64,000 nucleotides of DNA from Streptomyces neyagawaensis. Its GTDB lineage: Bacteria; Actinomycetota; Actinomycetes; Streptomycetales; Streptomycetaceae. This document shows positions 44,653-54,283 of the stretch, piece after piece (position 1 is the stretch's first letter; each line of letters opens with the position of its first letter). Where the stretch lies: contig NZ_JAMGBG010000001.1 in assembly GCF_023516595.1 (NCBI RefSeq), positions 372,001-436,000 on the forward strand, in the 5' to 3' direction. The notes below the pieces were generated by a model. That model did no database searches. It saw only the letters and a list, made by a program, of their open reading frames with translations, and was not told the origin of the DNA. Both the position numbers and the translations under genes were made by a program.

Positions 44653-46167
44653 CTATGCCGTCGCACCAGCGGTGGACTGCCGTACGGATGCGCGGCGGGC
44701 CGCCACGGCAGGGCGGCGTCGGCCGCGTGAGGTGGCGCCGCGCTTCTTGGGGCGTTCGACCACCGGTGCGGTGATGACGACCGGGATGCCGGTGGGGGCC
44801 TGGGCGCCGGTGATGCGGTGCAGGGCCTCTTCGCCCGTGCGGACCTGGGTGGTCTGCGGGACGATGCCGGCCGCCGCCATGAGGCGGGTCATGCCGCGGC
44901 GCTGGTGGGGGGTGACGAGGGTGACGACACTGCCGGACTCGCCGGCGCGGGCCGTACGGCCGCCGCGGTGGAGGTAGTCCTTGTGGTCGGTCGGCGGATC
45001 CACGTTGACGACCAGATCGAGGTTGTCGACATGGATGCCGCGCGCCGCGACATTGGTCGCCACCAGCACGTTGACGTGCCCGGTCTTGAACTGCGCCAGC
45101 GTGCGGGTGCGCTGCGGCTGCGACTTCCCGCCGTGCAGGGCGGCGGCCCGTACCCCGCTGTTCAGAAGGTGCTCGGTGAGGCCGTCGACGGCGTGCTTGG
45201 TGTCGAGGAACATGATCACACGACCGTCGCGTGCGGCGATCTGGGTGGTGGCCGTGTGCTTGTCGGCGCCGTGCACGTGGAGCACGTGGTGTTCCATCGT
45301 CGTGACCGCGCCGGCCGAGGGGTCGACGGAGTGCACGACGGGGTCGCTGAGGTAGCGGCGCACGAGCAGGTCGACATTGCGGTCGAGGGTCGCGGAGAAC
45401 AGCATGCGCTGGCCTTCGGGGCGGACCTGGTCGAGAAGGGCGGTGACCTGCGGCATAAAGCCCATGTCGGCCATCTGGTCGGCCTCGTCCAGGACCGTGA
45501 CGGAAACATGGTTCAGCCGGCAGCCGCCACGGTCGATGATGTCGCTGAGGCGCCCCGGCGTGGCGACGACGACCTCGGCGCCCCCGCGCAGCGCGCTCAT
45601 CTGCCTGCCGATCGGCATTCCTCCCACCACCGTGGCCAGCCGCAGCTTCACGGAGCGGGCGTACGGGGCGAGCGCGTCGGTGACCTGCTGCGCCAGCTCA
45701 CGCGTGGGTACGAGAATCAGCCCCAGAGGCTGCCCGGCCTCGGCGCGCTGCCCGGCCGTACGGGCCAGCAGCGCCAGCCCGAAGGCGAGGGTCTTGCCGG
45801 AACCGGTGCGGCCACGGCCGAGGACGTCCCGGCCGGCGAGGGAGTTCGGCAGGGTCGCGGCCTGGATCGGGAACGGCACGGTCACGCCCTGCGCACCGAG
45901 CTCGGCCAGCAGTGCCCCGGGCATGTCGAGACCGGCGAAGTCCTCCACGGCGGGAAGCGCGGGAGTGATCGTCTTGGGCAGGGCGAACTCCCCCTGGACG
46001 GCGGCGGGCCGACGGCTGTGACCACCGAAACGGCTCGGTCCACCGGAGCGACTCGGCCCGCCAGAGCGACTCGAGGCCGACGGACCGAAGCGGCCGCCGC
46101 CCTTTCCGGAGTCGGCACTGCCGTTACGGGTACGGGCGAAGCGGTCGTTCGTGCGTGTGCGGTTCAT
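44653..46167 (-). CDS. DEAD-box RNA helicase, cold-shock type
   Basis: 504 aa with all DEAD-box motifs: Q-motif FPIQAATLP, motif I GRGRTGSGKT, Ia PTRELAQQ, II VLDEADQMADMGF, III SATLDR, V ATNVAARGIHVDNLD and VI HRGGRTARAG. The N-terminus (15-60) is Arg/Gly/Ser-rich with repeated SGGPSRSGGPSRFGG, and the C-terminus is basic (RRRPAVAARRA); both probably bind RNA. It unwinds RNA duplexes. The ATG at 46167 follows AGGAAGG. The 340-bp leader between it and the csp gene suggests post-transcriptional control. Confidence 0.94.
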   Translation of the reverse strand: MNRTRTNDRFARTRNGSADSGKGGGRFGPSASSRSGGPSRSGGPSRFGGHSRRPAAVQGEFALPKTITPALPAVEDFAGLDMPGALLAELGAQGVTVPFPIQAATLPNSLAGRDVLGRGRTGSGKTLAFGLALLARTAGQRAEAGQPLGLILVPTRELAQQVTDALAPYARSVKLRLATVVGGMPIGRQMSALRGGAEVVVATPGRLSDIIDRGGCRLNHVSVTVLDEADQMADMGFMPQVTALLDQVRPEGQRMLFSATLDRNVDLLVRRYLSDPVVHSVDPSAGAVTTMEHHVLHVHGADKHTATTQIAARDGRVIMFLDTKHAVDGLTEHLLNSGVRAAALHGGKSQPQRTRTLAQFKTGHVNVLVATNVAARGIHVDNLDLVVNVDPPTDHKDYLHRGGRTARAGESGSVVTLVTPHQRRGMTRLMAAAGIVPQTTQVRTGEEALHRITGAQAPTGIPVVITAPVVERPKKRGATSRGRRRPAVAARRASVRQSTAGATA

Positions 46168-46449
46168 GCGGAACCTTCCTGGATGCGGCACAGGTCAAGG
46201 AATTCCCGCAGCAATGAGCAGCACGGAGAATTGCAAGAATGAGCCGGTGGGGCGGGAAAGCGAATCTGGCCGACGAGAAATTGGCGCGGGCGCAGTCACT
46301 GAAATCGAGGCGCGAAGTGGACGCGATGGTCGGACATCCACCGCGATGCGGCTACAAAGGATTGTGTGCACCCCTGAAGGATGCTTCGTACGCGGTGAGC
46401 CCAGGGGTACCGCTTGTCATCCACCCGTGAAACCACTGCGGGAAACGGC
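46168..46449 (-). other. Long leader region of the DEAD-box helicase gene
   Basis: About 280 bp of minus-strand sequence between the csp terminator and the helicase start, with no supportable frame. It is less GC-rich than its surroundings (for example GAATTGCAAGAATGAGC near 46230). A cold-responsive 5' leader is possible but I cannot define its structure. Confidence 0.3.
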
Positions 46450-46491
46450 GCAGCTGGGGCCCGCACCCCGAGGGATGCGGGCCCCAGCTGC
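46450..46491 (-). terminator. Terminator of the csp gene
   Basis: GCAGCTGGGGCCCGCA and TGCGGGCCCCAGCTGC form a perfect 16-bp stem with a 10-nt loop, 16 bp after the csp stop. It should uncouple csp from the helicase gene. Confidence 0.93.
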
Positions 46492-46507
46492 AAAGTACGC
46501 GTGAGCG

Positions 46508-46711
46508 TCAGGCGAGAACGATGTTCTCGGCCGTCGGACCCTTCTGGCCCTGCGCGATGTCGAAGGTCACCTTCTGGCCCTCGAGCAGCTCGCGGAAGCC
46601 CTGGGCGGCGATGTTCGAGTAGTGGGCGAACACGTCAGCGCCGCCACCGTCCTGCTCGATGAAGCCGAAGCCCTTTTCCGCGTTGAACCACTTCACGGTG
46701 CCGGTAGCCAT
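46508..46711 (-). CDS. Cold-shock protein, CspA family
   Basis: 67 aa, full length for the family. RNP-1 is KGFGFIEQD and RNP-2 is DVFAHYSNI; the start [17 protein letters not shown] is canonical. It binds single-stranded RNA and DNA and melts mRNA structure at low temperature. AGGAG precedes the ATG at 46711. A longer frame to 46924 covers the 5' untranslated region and a tandem repeat. It heads the cluster with the DEAD-box helicase. Confidence 0.96.
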   Translation of the reverse strand: MATGTVKWFNAEKGFGFIEQDGGGADVFAHYSNIAAQGFRELLEGQKVTFDIAQGQKGPTAENIVLA

Positions 46712-46887
46712 GTCGTTTCTCCTTTGGGGCAGTACATCGGGGTCCGCACTGCACGGACACCGTGTCGCCGCGATGATCACCCCGCCGGGAAAAAGACCGG
46801 ATATACAAAAGTGCTCCCAGTGGCACGGAGGCCGACCGGAGGGCGCTTGAAGTTTCGGGAACCACAACTGCAACTTGGATCGACAGT

Positions 46888-46941
46888 AGCACGCCACGGC
46901 GGCCTGTGTGCGGCAGCACGCCACGGCGGCCTGTGTGCGGC
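46888..46941. repeat. Perfect 27-bp tandem duplication upstream of csp
   Basis: A 27-bp unit starting AGCACGCCACGGCGGCCTGT occurs twice in a row (46888-46914, 46915-46941) without mismatch, about 180 bp upstream of the csp start. The identity implies a recent duplication. It may lie in or near the csp promoter. The AT-richer stretch that follows (46942-47113) holds no gene I can support. Confidence 0.9.
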
Positions 46942-47113
46942 GAAAAATCCCAGTGCACTTATTTCAGAGAGAATCTGTCCGCACGTTCTGTTGGAATCTA
47001 AGCCCGCGGGAACAGATATTGATCCAGCCGGATCCCCACGTTTCGGGGAGCGCGGGGCGGCGCCGAACAGCACGTGGCTGGCACGCCGACGACGACGTCT
47101 GGACGGTGCCGAT

Positions 47114-47283
47114 ACAGGTCAGGAGCCCTTCGCGGCAGGTTCCAGAATCGCCACGCACTCCAAGTGATGCGTCATCGGAAACACGTCACAAGGTGCGCGG
47201 ACGGGAGAATCTGCAGGTCACATGGGCTTTTCCTGCCTTCGGCACGGGCTGTGAGGCGGCCGGAGCGTCAAATGAGCGTCATG
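47114..47283 (-). repeat. Methyltransferase-tail repeat, copy 3
   Basis: Minus strand: CATGACGCTCATTTGACGCT (47283-47264), about 75 bp, then a frame VFPMTHHLECVAILEPAAKG and a stop near 47120. It is the best preserved tail of the set and is the closest match to copy 2. Both follow an RNase J 3' end on the minus strand, so copies 2 and 3 belong to one duplicated segment. Confidence 0.85.
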
Positions 47284-47561
47284 TCTGACGGACTTTCTCT
47301 CCTCCGTTAGCCGGTGCACCAGACTGTCCACGTCTCTGATCCCCATGGCCGTCATGTTGCTGCTCGGGCGGCAGGTCAGCTGCTGGAGGCGCCGCGGAAT
47401 GCCCGGCGCAGCGCCCTCCCGCCACCGAGCCGACCCGGGCGCTATCCGTACGGGCCGACCCGGTGGGCCGGTGACAAGGCAGGACATCAGCAACGACCCG
47501 TCGCCGAGTTCCGCCCCCGTGCGCATCGGCGTCCGCCCCCGGGCGCCTGCCCGGGTGTGGC

Positions 47562-47890
47562 TCAGGCGTCGATGATGACGGAAATGATGAGGGGCTTGCG
47601 GCGGTGGGTGCGGAACGCCCAGTTCGCCACGGCGCGGGCGAGGAGCTGTTCGAGTTGGCGCGCGTCCCCGACGCCTTCCTCGACTGCGGTGGCCAGGGCC
47701 TTCTCGATGAGGGGGATGACCGGCTCGAAGGTGGTGTCGTCGTGGACGAAGCCGCGGGCCAGGAAGTCGGGGGCCTCGGTGAGGGCGCCGGTGTCCGCGT
47801 CGACAATCACCACTACCGTGACCACGCCTTCCTCCGCGAGGGTGAGGCGATCCTTGAGGGACGCCTCGGTGGCGCCTCCGACCTCTATGC
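47562..47890 (-). pseudogene. RNase J C-terminal fragment (duplicate)
   Basis: 109 codons, from IEVGGATEASLKDRLTLAEE to PLIISVIIDA, match the last part of the RNase J at 41800 with about eight mostly conservative changes in 107 residues. No metallo-beta-lactamase or beta-CASP domain is left; upstream sequence is unrelated. The few, conservative changes suggest that the copy was functional before it was truncated. Confidence 0.9.
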
Positions 47891-48296
47891 TCCCCATCGG
47901 CACGCGAAACCTCTCCGAAGCCGGGTCGAATTGCACCGTGCACGGGCGACACGTCCGCTGGAAGCTGCCCGCTGGGGACGCAGGCATGCAGTTCGACGCC
48001 TTCGCCGCTCAGCATCCGACGCGGAACCTGGCCACGTGGACCTTCTGGGCTGGACCAAGCCCGGCCGTGACCACGGACCCAGCCCTCACACAACACCGTC
48101 GTCAGGCCCGCCCCCGCCCTATCGCCGCCCGCTCGCGCTGAGCAACTCCCCCACGTGGGACAGGCGCGCCGACCATACTTTCCGCATATGAGCAAACCTC
48201 CCGCACAACTGCCGACCAACCCCGCCCGGCGACTTCTCCCCTACTCCTCCGGGCCCGGACTGATCGAATGCCCTCATGAGCAGACACGCGCTGTCG
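47891..48296. other. Gap with no supported gene
   Basis: About 400 bp between the RNase J fragment and the 3' end of the DEAH helicase gene. A plus-strand frame reads HGRHVRWKLPAGDAGMQFDA but has no start signal or recognised relative. I see no terminator. Confidence 0.3.
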
Positions 48297-51200
48297 CTAC
48301 CGCCTCGAGCGCGGCGTGAGCCGTACCAGCGCCGTTTCCTGGAGGATCTTACGGAAGAAGGAATACCGAGCCTCGCGGAGGACCTCGATACTCACCTGGT
48401 CGCTCGTCAGCCCCAGGCGGGCGAGGCCGACCTGTACGGCTTGCTCGGTTGTGGGGCCCTCCTGCTCGATGGGGGGCACTGGCACCGGCGGCGTGGAGCC
48501 GGATCCTGTCGACGGACGGAGTTGAGGACCCCGCGGTGACGGGCGGCGCGCCGTCGGCACCGGCGGCGGGCGGAAGTCGCGGAACGGGTCAGTGGCTTCG
48601 TACTCGGTGTGCTCCCACGCTCGCCCGGTTGCCAGATCCGTGCTCTGCACGGAGTGGACGTCTGCCGCGCTCAAGTCGGCCCACCTGTCGACCCGTTGTC
48701 GGATCAACTCCACCAGGACACGGATCTGGCCGATGTCGGAAGCCGTGGCTTCGAGTACCGGATCGGCTTCGCGTTGCCGGAGGAAGGTGCAGCCGCTCAG
48801 GGTGAGCAGGGAGCGTCGTTCCGTGCCGTTGAGGATGGGGCGGCCCCGGAACGCGGGGTCCAGCGTGATGACCGCGTCAACGATCCTCGCTTTCCGCAGT
48901 ACACGGGTGACGGCGGGGGCCAGTGCCGCGCGCCGCCGGCCGATGAGCACCAGGCTGTTTCCCCGCATCTCACAGGCAAGGACATCCGGCAGGGCGAGGA
49001 GTTCGTCCAGGTACCGGGACTGTCTGCCGCGCACCCGGCCGATGACGGCGGGGTCCACCTCGATGCGTACACCGGCCCAGGCTTGCGCGTCCGCCAGTTC
49101 CGCTCGAGCGGATTCGACCGCGGCGGGGGGTCCCACCAGCGTGATTTCCGCGGGCCGCGAGACGAGCCGGTCCAGACCGAACTGCTCGGCCCATTTCTTG
49201 CGGGCGGCGGACGGCCACGCTTCATGGAGCCACGGCGGCGCGGGTACCACGTCCGAGGACCCGGTGACGCGCACTTCGCGCACGCCCAGCCGCTGGCTTT
49301 CGAGCCAGAAGCGCCAGACACGCCGCTGCCAGCCGTTGTCGTCGTCCGCTCTCAGCAGCCCGTCGACCGTGGCCCGGGGAAGCGTGTCCGCCGTCGGCTT
49401 GAGCGTGCGGGCACCGTCCAGTCGCAGAAAGGCGGCGTGCGCCGACACGAGCCGAGTGAGAGCGGCGGGATTCCCCTGCCAGGTGAGGGAAGGGTCCTTC
49501 TCGGAGCCGAGTCGCACCTCGACCTCCCGGGTCTTCGCCGGCTCTCCGGTCATACCGTTCTCCGCGTACGTGTCCCGTGCCGCCAGTCCCTCGATCAGGC
49601 GGGGGGACACGGTGAGCGCGGACAGTCCGGTGTCTCGGCCCGGGAGGGTGAGGCGTATCAGCGGGCCGGTGCCATCCTGCCGGTCATCAGCTGGTTCCAG
49701 AAGGGCCGGGTACCAGCCGTCCGGGGTCATACGCGCCCGGCTCAGGGCCCAGCGCAGCGCGGGGAGCGGACTCAACTCGGCTGGGTCCCTGTCACGCGGG
49801 CCTGGGACGACCGTCCAGGCCACCTCCGTGTCCCGTGCCAGCATGCCCGGCAGGTCCACGTGCCTGGCTCCCAGGCCCCGGGTCTGCGGATGCAGCAGGA
49901 ATCTCCGACCGTCGGCCGCCCAGAGGACGCGGAACTCGTCCAGGTAGTCCCTGGTCCAGCCGCCCGCTCTCAGCGTCAGTTCGGTGCCGAACCGCTCGTC
50001 CAGGTCGAGGCTCGCGGCGCCGGCCTCCTGTAGCGGTTCGAGGAGCAGGGTCACCTGGCCGTCGGCAAGGTCATAGCCGGCCACCTTGCCCAGACACTGG
50101 TCGTACCATCCGTGTTCGTCGGCGACGTCGTACAGCTCGGGGTCTCCTGTCCACCGCAGAAGCACGCCGTCGGGGAACCCGCCCCGCGGCCCCGTGTCCG
50201 TCTCGCGATCCTCCGGCCACTCTGCGGCGGGGCCTTCGTCGTTGGTCTCCTCCAGCGCCGTCAGCGCGAGGGCGGTCTCCTCCTCCGGCACCTCTCCCTG
50301 CGGCACGGGTCCCAGGGGGACGTTCACCTCGATGTCCGACTGCGCCGAGCGGTTCGCTCCTGGTGTTCCTCCTGACCGGCCACGCCCCTGTACGGCGGTC
50401 CTGACTCGCTTCCCACGCTTCGGCCGGCGAGTCCGGGCGCCGTCTGTCGGGGCCTCGGCCGGCTGGGCGCTGTCGCCGGGGTACGGGAGCGGGGCACTCA
50501 CCGCCCGGGGGCGGCCCGAGGACGTGTCGACAACCACGCCCACCGGCAGCGCCTCACGCAACAGATCGAGAGTGCGCCGGTCGGCTGGCTCAGCAAGAGG
50601 CGGAGCGTGGCGGGAAGTTCGTTCCAGCAGCGCGAAGGGGTCGGGTGAACCCTCGACCGCCCACCCTGCGATGCTGAGCAGCTGCCCGATGACGGTCTCC
50701 CGGCCATCGCCTTCCCCGCCGACTGCCGTCCTGTCGAGCGGTCGGGTGCGTCTGAAGGCGACGACCCGCCCTTCCGGGCGGGTCAGTTGGAACGGCGCGA
50801 GCGTCACCGTCTTCCCCGGGTCCTGGGCGTCCGTCCACGCCTCACCACTGTTGCCGAACGTGAAGCCGGTCATGGCGTAGGCGCGGCTGAGTACACCCCT
50901 GGCCCGCCCGAGGAGCCTCAGATCCACGGAGCGGTCGGCCGACTTCTTCATGTGCGAGGACAAGCCGCCCACTGTCTCCTTCACCCGGTTCTCGGCCTCC
51001 ACCAGCACGTCGTGGTCCAGCCACCAGGTGCGCGCCCACTCCTCGCGGTTCTCGGCGTTCTGCCAGGCGCTGAACACCCGCAGGACCAGTTCGAGATCGT
51101 CGCCGCAGCCGACCGCCAGGGCCCGGTGGCAGGAGTAGGCGTGCGCGCGCCACGCGGCCGACCAGGAGAGGTCGAAGCGGAACAGACCGGAGCGTCCGGT

Positions 51201-53222
51201 GAGGGGGCCGTCGAGGAGATGCAGCGCGGCAGCCACCTCGTGCAGGCAGGTAAGGCGGTCGGCGAGCATGATGGCCACGGCACGCTGTGCGGAGCCCTCG
51301 GCGCGTTCCAGTTCCCGGCCGAGCGCGGTCAGGTTCCCCTCCGTATCGAAGGCGCCTGATGCCGTCAACGCGGTTCTGGCGCGGGTCAGTTCGGTGGTGA
51401 ACAGGGTGGCGCTGCGCCTGCCGTCGGCGTCGGGCTCGTAGTCCTCGTGGGTGAAGTTGGCCGGCAGGGTCATAGCGGCAGGGTCGTCCACATCCGCCGA
51501 CCTCAGCCTGAGAACGAACTGCTCCAGGTTGGTGCGCGTGGACTCGGGCGGGGTGTTCCGGGGCATCACCCGGAGGAACTGTTCGTGGTCGTACAGAGGG
51601 AAGACGAAGCCGGGGGCGTCCCGTCCTACCCGCCCCCAGCGCTGCCGGGCACCGGACCGGCTGTGCTGCCTGGTCACGATGTCGCCCTTGGCCAGGGCCG
51701 GGTCCCATTCCGACTGGCAGATCAGTCCGGAGTCGATGATGTACCGGACACCGCGCACGGTGAGGGACGTCTCGGCCAGATTGCTGGAGACCACGATCTT
51801 TCGCTGTCCCGGCTTCGATCTGGCGAGTGCCTGCTTCTTGATCCGATCGTCGGTGGAGGCCAGGAGCGGATGGACCCGAACGGTGCCGTCGTCCGGGTTC
51901 CGCTCGTCGATGCCGTCCTGGATGGCGGCCACGGCCGCGTCGATCATCCTGGACTTGGGGAGGAAGCAGAGGATGTCTCCGGCCTCCGTACCGTCGAGAA
52001 CCCGCAACGCCTGTTCGGCGACGGCCGCGGACACCCGCTTCTCGGCGTCGGGTGAGGGGCGTTCGATCCATTCCCGGAGGTCGACCGCCGTCGTGGGACG
52101 GAGGGCGGCCAGGTGCAGGGCGTGCTCGTGCACGGTCTGGCCGGAGCCGTCGAGCACGGTGTCGTCGAATCCGGCGAACCGGCCGTCGAGTCCGTCGTCC
52201 ATGCCTTCGGCGAGTACAGCCGCGTCAAGAGCGAGGTCCGGGAAGAACGGGATGCCGTAGCCGAACGACTTGACGGACGGCACCGGCAGGTGGTGCACAC
52301 GTCCGTGGCCGCCGAAGTACTCGACGAAGAAGTCCTTGTCGATCGTGGCGGAGGCGATGATGACCCGCAGCCTCGGATATCGCGGCAGTTGCTCCCTCAG
52401 GAGCGCGAGGATCAGGTCGATGTTCTCGCTGCGCTCATGGGCCTCGTCGACGATCACCGCGCCGATCCGGGCCAGTCTGCCGTCCCGGATCCAGTTGATC
52501 ATCGTGCCGTCGGTGACGTAGATCAGCCGGCAGGCATCGTCCCAGTGCTGGTTGCCGCTCGTCTGGAAGCCGACGGGGAAGCCGGGCCCGGTATGCCGTC
52601 CGCAATCAGGGTCGTGTCCGTAGCAGAGCGCCTCGCCGACGAAAGAAGCCAGTCCCGTCGCCGCCGGAATCCGCGGTTCGGTGACCACAATGGGACCGGC
52701 GTCCGTGAGCCGGAGCGCTGCGCCGTCGGGCGGATACATCAGTCTCAGGGGGGCGAAGGTCGATTTCCCCGTGCCCGTCCCGGCCTCCAACACCGCGACG
52801 CGTTTGGTGACCCGCCCGGGGTGGTCGGCGAGGCCGTCGAGCAGGTTCAGGATGTGCCGATCCTCAAGGCCGAATTCGTGGTCGCTCAGTGCCACGCCGA
52901 CGGACTTCTCTTCGTGGGTCGTAGGCAGCGGCCCCAGTCCGCCGAGCGGCCCCCGGGGGTCGGCCGGATCGGCCACCGAGCCGAGAACGGCCAGGTCGAC
53001 GTACGGCACGGCGATGGCCCGGATGGCATCGCGGTGTTCACGTCGATGGCGAGGGCACCGGTCCGAGCGCGATCCTCCGCGTTCCAGCACACGGTCGGAC
53101 CATTCGCCCGAGTACTCGAACACTTCCTCGTCCCGGGTGGCGTTCTTGCAGTCCTTGCAGCCCGCCGTCCAGCTGTGAGTCGTCGCCGTTCCACGGGAGG
53201 GGGGCGGCTGCTGTGAGTTCAC
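48297..53222 (-). CDS. Very large DEAH-box helicase (HrpA-like) with zinc and RNA-binding ends
   Basis: 1,641 aa. The N-terminus has a zinc-ribbon-like set, CKDCKN then CPRHRREH. The motor (about 130-520) has motif I EAGTGTGKSTFAPL, II VIVDEAHERSENID, III IASATIDK and VI QRWGRVGRDAPG, with HrpA-type order. A long unique region follows, with a Lys/Arg-rich linker near 940 (RRPKRGKRVRTAVQGRGRSG). The C-terminus has KH-like segments (RGRQSRYLDELLALPDVLAC) and ends in a Jag-N-like domain (VGLARLGLTSDQVSIEVL). It likely remodels RNA or RNA-protein complexes. I start at the GTG at 53222: GGAGG is five bases ahead and GTGA overlaps the previous gene's stop; an ATG lies at 53234. Confidence 0.87.
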   Translation of the reverse strand: MNSQQPPPSRGTATTHSWTAGCKDCKNATRDEEVFEYSGEWSDRVLERGGSRSDRCPRHRREHRDAIRAIAVPYVDLAVLGSVADPADPRGPLGGLGPLPTTHEEKSVGVALSDHEFGLEDRHILNLLDGLADHPGRVTKRVAVLEAGTGTGKSTFAPLRLMYPPDGAALRLTDAGPIVVTEPRIPAATGLASFVGEALCYGHDPDCGRHTGPGFPVGFQTSGNQHWDDACRLIYVTDGTMINWIRDGRLARIGAVIVDEAHERSENIDLILALLREQLPRYPRLRVIIASATIDKDFFVEYFGGHGRVHHLPVPSVKSFGYGIPFFPDLALDAAVLAEGMDDGLDGRFAGFDDTVLDGSGQTVHEHALHLAALRPTTAVDLREWIERPSPDAEKRVSAAVAEQALRVLDGTEAGDILCFLPKSRMIDAAVAAIQDGIDERNPDDGTVRVHPLLASTDDRIKKQALARSKPGQRKIVVSSNLAETSLTVRGVRYIIDSGLICQSEWDPALAKGDIVTRQHSRSGARQRWGRVGRDAPGFVFPLYDHEQFLRVMPRNTPPESTRTNLEQFVLRLRSADVDDPAAMTLPANFTHEDYEPDADGRRSATLFTTELTRARTALTASGAFDTEGNLTALGRELERAEGSAQRAVAIMLADRLTCLHEVAAALHLLDGPLTGRSGLFRFDLSWSAAWRAHAYSCHRALAVGCGDDLELVLRVFSAWQNAENREEWARTWWLDHDVLVEAENRVKETVGGLSSHMKKSADRSVDLRLLGRARGVLSRAYAMTGFTFGNSGEAWTDAQDPGKTVTLAPFQLTRPEGRVVAFRRTRPLDRTAVGGEGDGRETVIGQLLSIAGWAVEGSPDPFALLERTSRHAPPLAEPADRRTLDLLREALPVGVVVDTSSGRPRAVSAPLPYPGDSAQPAEAPTDGARTRRPKRGKRVRTAVQGRGRSGGTPGANRSAQSDIEVNVPLGPVPQGEVPEEETALALTALEETNDEGPAAEWPEDRETDTGPRGGFPDGVLLRWTGDPELYDVADEHGWYDQCLGKVAGYDLADGQVTLLLEPLQEAGAASLDLDERFGTELTLRAGGWTRDYLDEFRVLWAADGRRFLLHPQTRGLGARHVDLPGMLARDTEVAWTVVPGPRDRDPAELSPLPALRWALSRARMTPDGWYPALLEPADDRQDGTGPLIRLTLPGRDTGLSALTVSPRLIEGLAARDTYAENGMTGEPAKTREVEVRLGSEKDPSLTWQGNPAALTRLVSAHAAFLRLDGARTLKPTADTLPRATVDGLLRADDDNGWQRRVWRFWLESQRLGVREVRVTGSSDVVPAPPWLHEAWPSAARKKWAEQFGLDRLVSRPAEITLVGPPAAVESARAELADAQAWAGVRIEVDPAVIGRVRGRQSRYLDELLALPDVLACEMRGNSLVLIGRRRAALAPAVTRVLRKARIVDAVITLDPAFRGRPILNGTERRSLLTLSGCTFLRQREADPVLEATASDIGQIRVLVELIRQRVDRWADLSAADVHSVQSTDLATGRAWEHTEYEATDPFRDFRPPPVPTARRPSPRGPQLRPSTGSGSTPPVPVPPIEQEGPTTEQAVQVGLARLGLTSDQVSIEVLREARYSFFRKILQETALVRLTPRSRR

Positions 53223-54283
53223 GGTGACCTCCATGGAACGCCTTCACCGAAGGGTCCGTCGTCGCGGTAGAAGACGGGCAGCACGGCGAGAGAACCCGGC
53301 TGTTCGCGCAGGTGGTCCACGACCGCGCGGTAGAAGCCGACGACGGCCGGCTCCAGACCGCTCTGATAGATCTCCAGGGCAACCTGGCCTGCACCGGTCA
53401 GGGCCGCCAGTTGCCGACGGCTGGTGTCATAGACGAGTTCGTCCGTCTGTGCCATGGGGCGGGGCCGACTGATCTCGCTGTTCCGCAGCCATGCCCCGTC
53501 CACCGTCACGTCGAGTTCGACGTGACGGATCGACATCAGCGCGAAGCTCAGCAGTCGTGCGGTCGGTTCCCAGGTCCGGCCCATGGGAACCGTGCCGAGG
53601 GGGAACGGCCTGGCGCACGACCCGTCCCGATAGCGGACCGGCACGTCGACCGGTCCTCGCCCAGGAACCTGCGCGACGAACTCCCTCAGCGTGTCGGTCA
53701 GCACGGCGTTCGGGATGCCGCTCGGCACGATCGCCTCGGGGCGTTGTCCCGCCATGCCAGACGGTACCCGGCTGCAGTTCGGGGACTCCGCGGCCGTCCG
53801 CATGGCGACCTCCAGCTGACCGCGGAACCTGACCTGTATGGCCTCCTTGGCCCGCATGCCCTGGGCGGACCAACGGCGGGCCGGCGGGAGTTGCCCGTCC
53901 CCCCTCTCGGGCAGCGCCGTCGCCCCGGGAGCGAACGGCCAGACCACCTCGACCACCACCGCCCCGGGTGCCGCGGCGCGTTCCAGCAGACGGCGGACCG
54001 CCGGGTGAGCGGGGGGCGAGTGCGGGGCGGTGTCCAGCAGCGCCGAACTCCCCTGGCCCACCGGGCTGTCGCTCATCGTCCAGGGCGCCCCGGCCGCCCG
54101 TGCCGCCAGCGCCAGCGCTTCGAGGGCACTCTGCGCGCGCTCGTACCGCGCCACGTCAATCGCGTTGTCGGCCGGATTGCTGGCGGCACGCGTCAATGCG
54201 CTCCGGGAGCGGTCGTGGAGCGCCATCGCCTCGTCACGCTGGCCGCCCTCAAGCGCGATCAGCAGGAAGAGCTCCGCGCTCAT
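53219..54283 (-). CDS. Unknown protein, middle gene of the helicase operon
   Basis: 354 aa, family not recognised. It starts with a helical part (MSAELFLLIALEGGQRDEAM, then ALTRAASNPADNAIDVARYE) and continues with beta-rich segments (AVVVEVVWPFAPGA, SFALMSIRHVELDVTVDG, LAVLPVFYRDDGPF near the end). No catalytic motif, signal or membrane segment is visible. ATGA links it to the gene before it and GTGA to the helicase after it, so the three products are made together and probably form a complex. Confidence 0.75.
   Translation of the reverse strand: MSAELFLLIALEGGQRDEAMALHDRSRSALTRAASNPADNAIDVARYERAQSALEALALAARAAGAPWTMSDSPVGQGSSALLDTAPHSPPAHPAVRRLLERAAAPGAVVVEVVWPFAPGATALPERGDGQLPPARRWSAQGMRAKEAIQVRFRGQLEVAMRTAAESPNCSRVPSGMAGQRPEAIVPSGIPNAVLTDTLREFVAQVPGRGPVDVPVRYRDGSCARPFPLGTVPMGRTWEPTARLLSFALMSIRHVELDVTVDGAWLRNSEISRPRPMAQTDELVYDTSRRQLAALTGAGQVALEIYQSGLEPAVVGFYRAVVDHLREQPGSLAVLPVFYRDDGPFGEGVPWRSP

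Noticed and set aside
47891..48287. Small frames on both strands between the RNase J fragment and the DEAH helicase gene
   Set aside because: No ribosome sites, no recognised families, and composition like antisense or random GC-rich frames.
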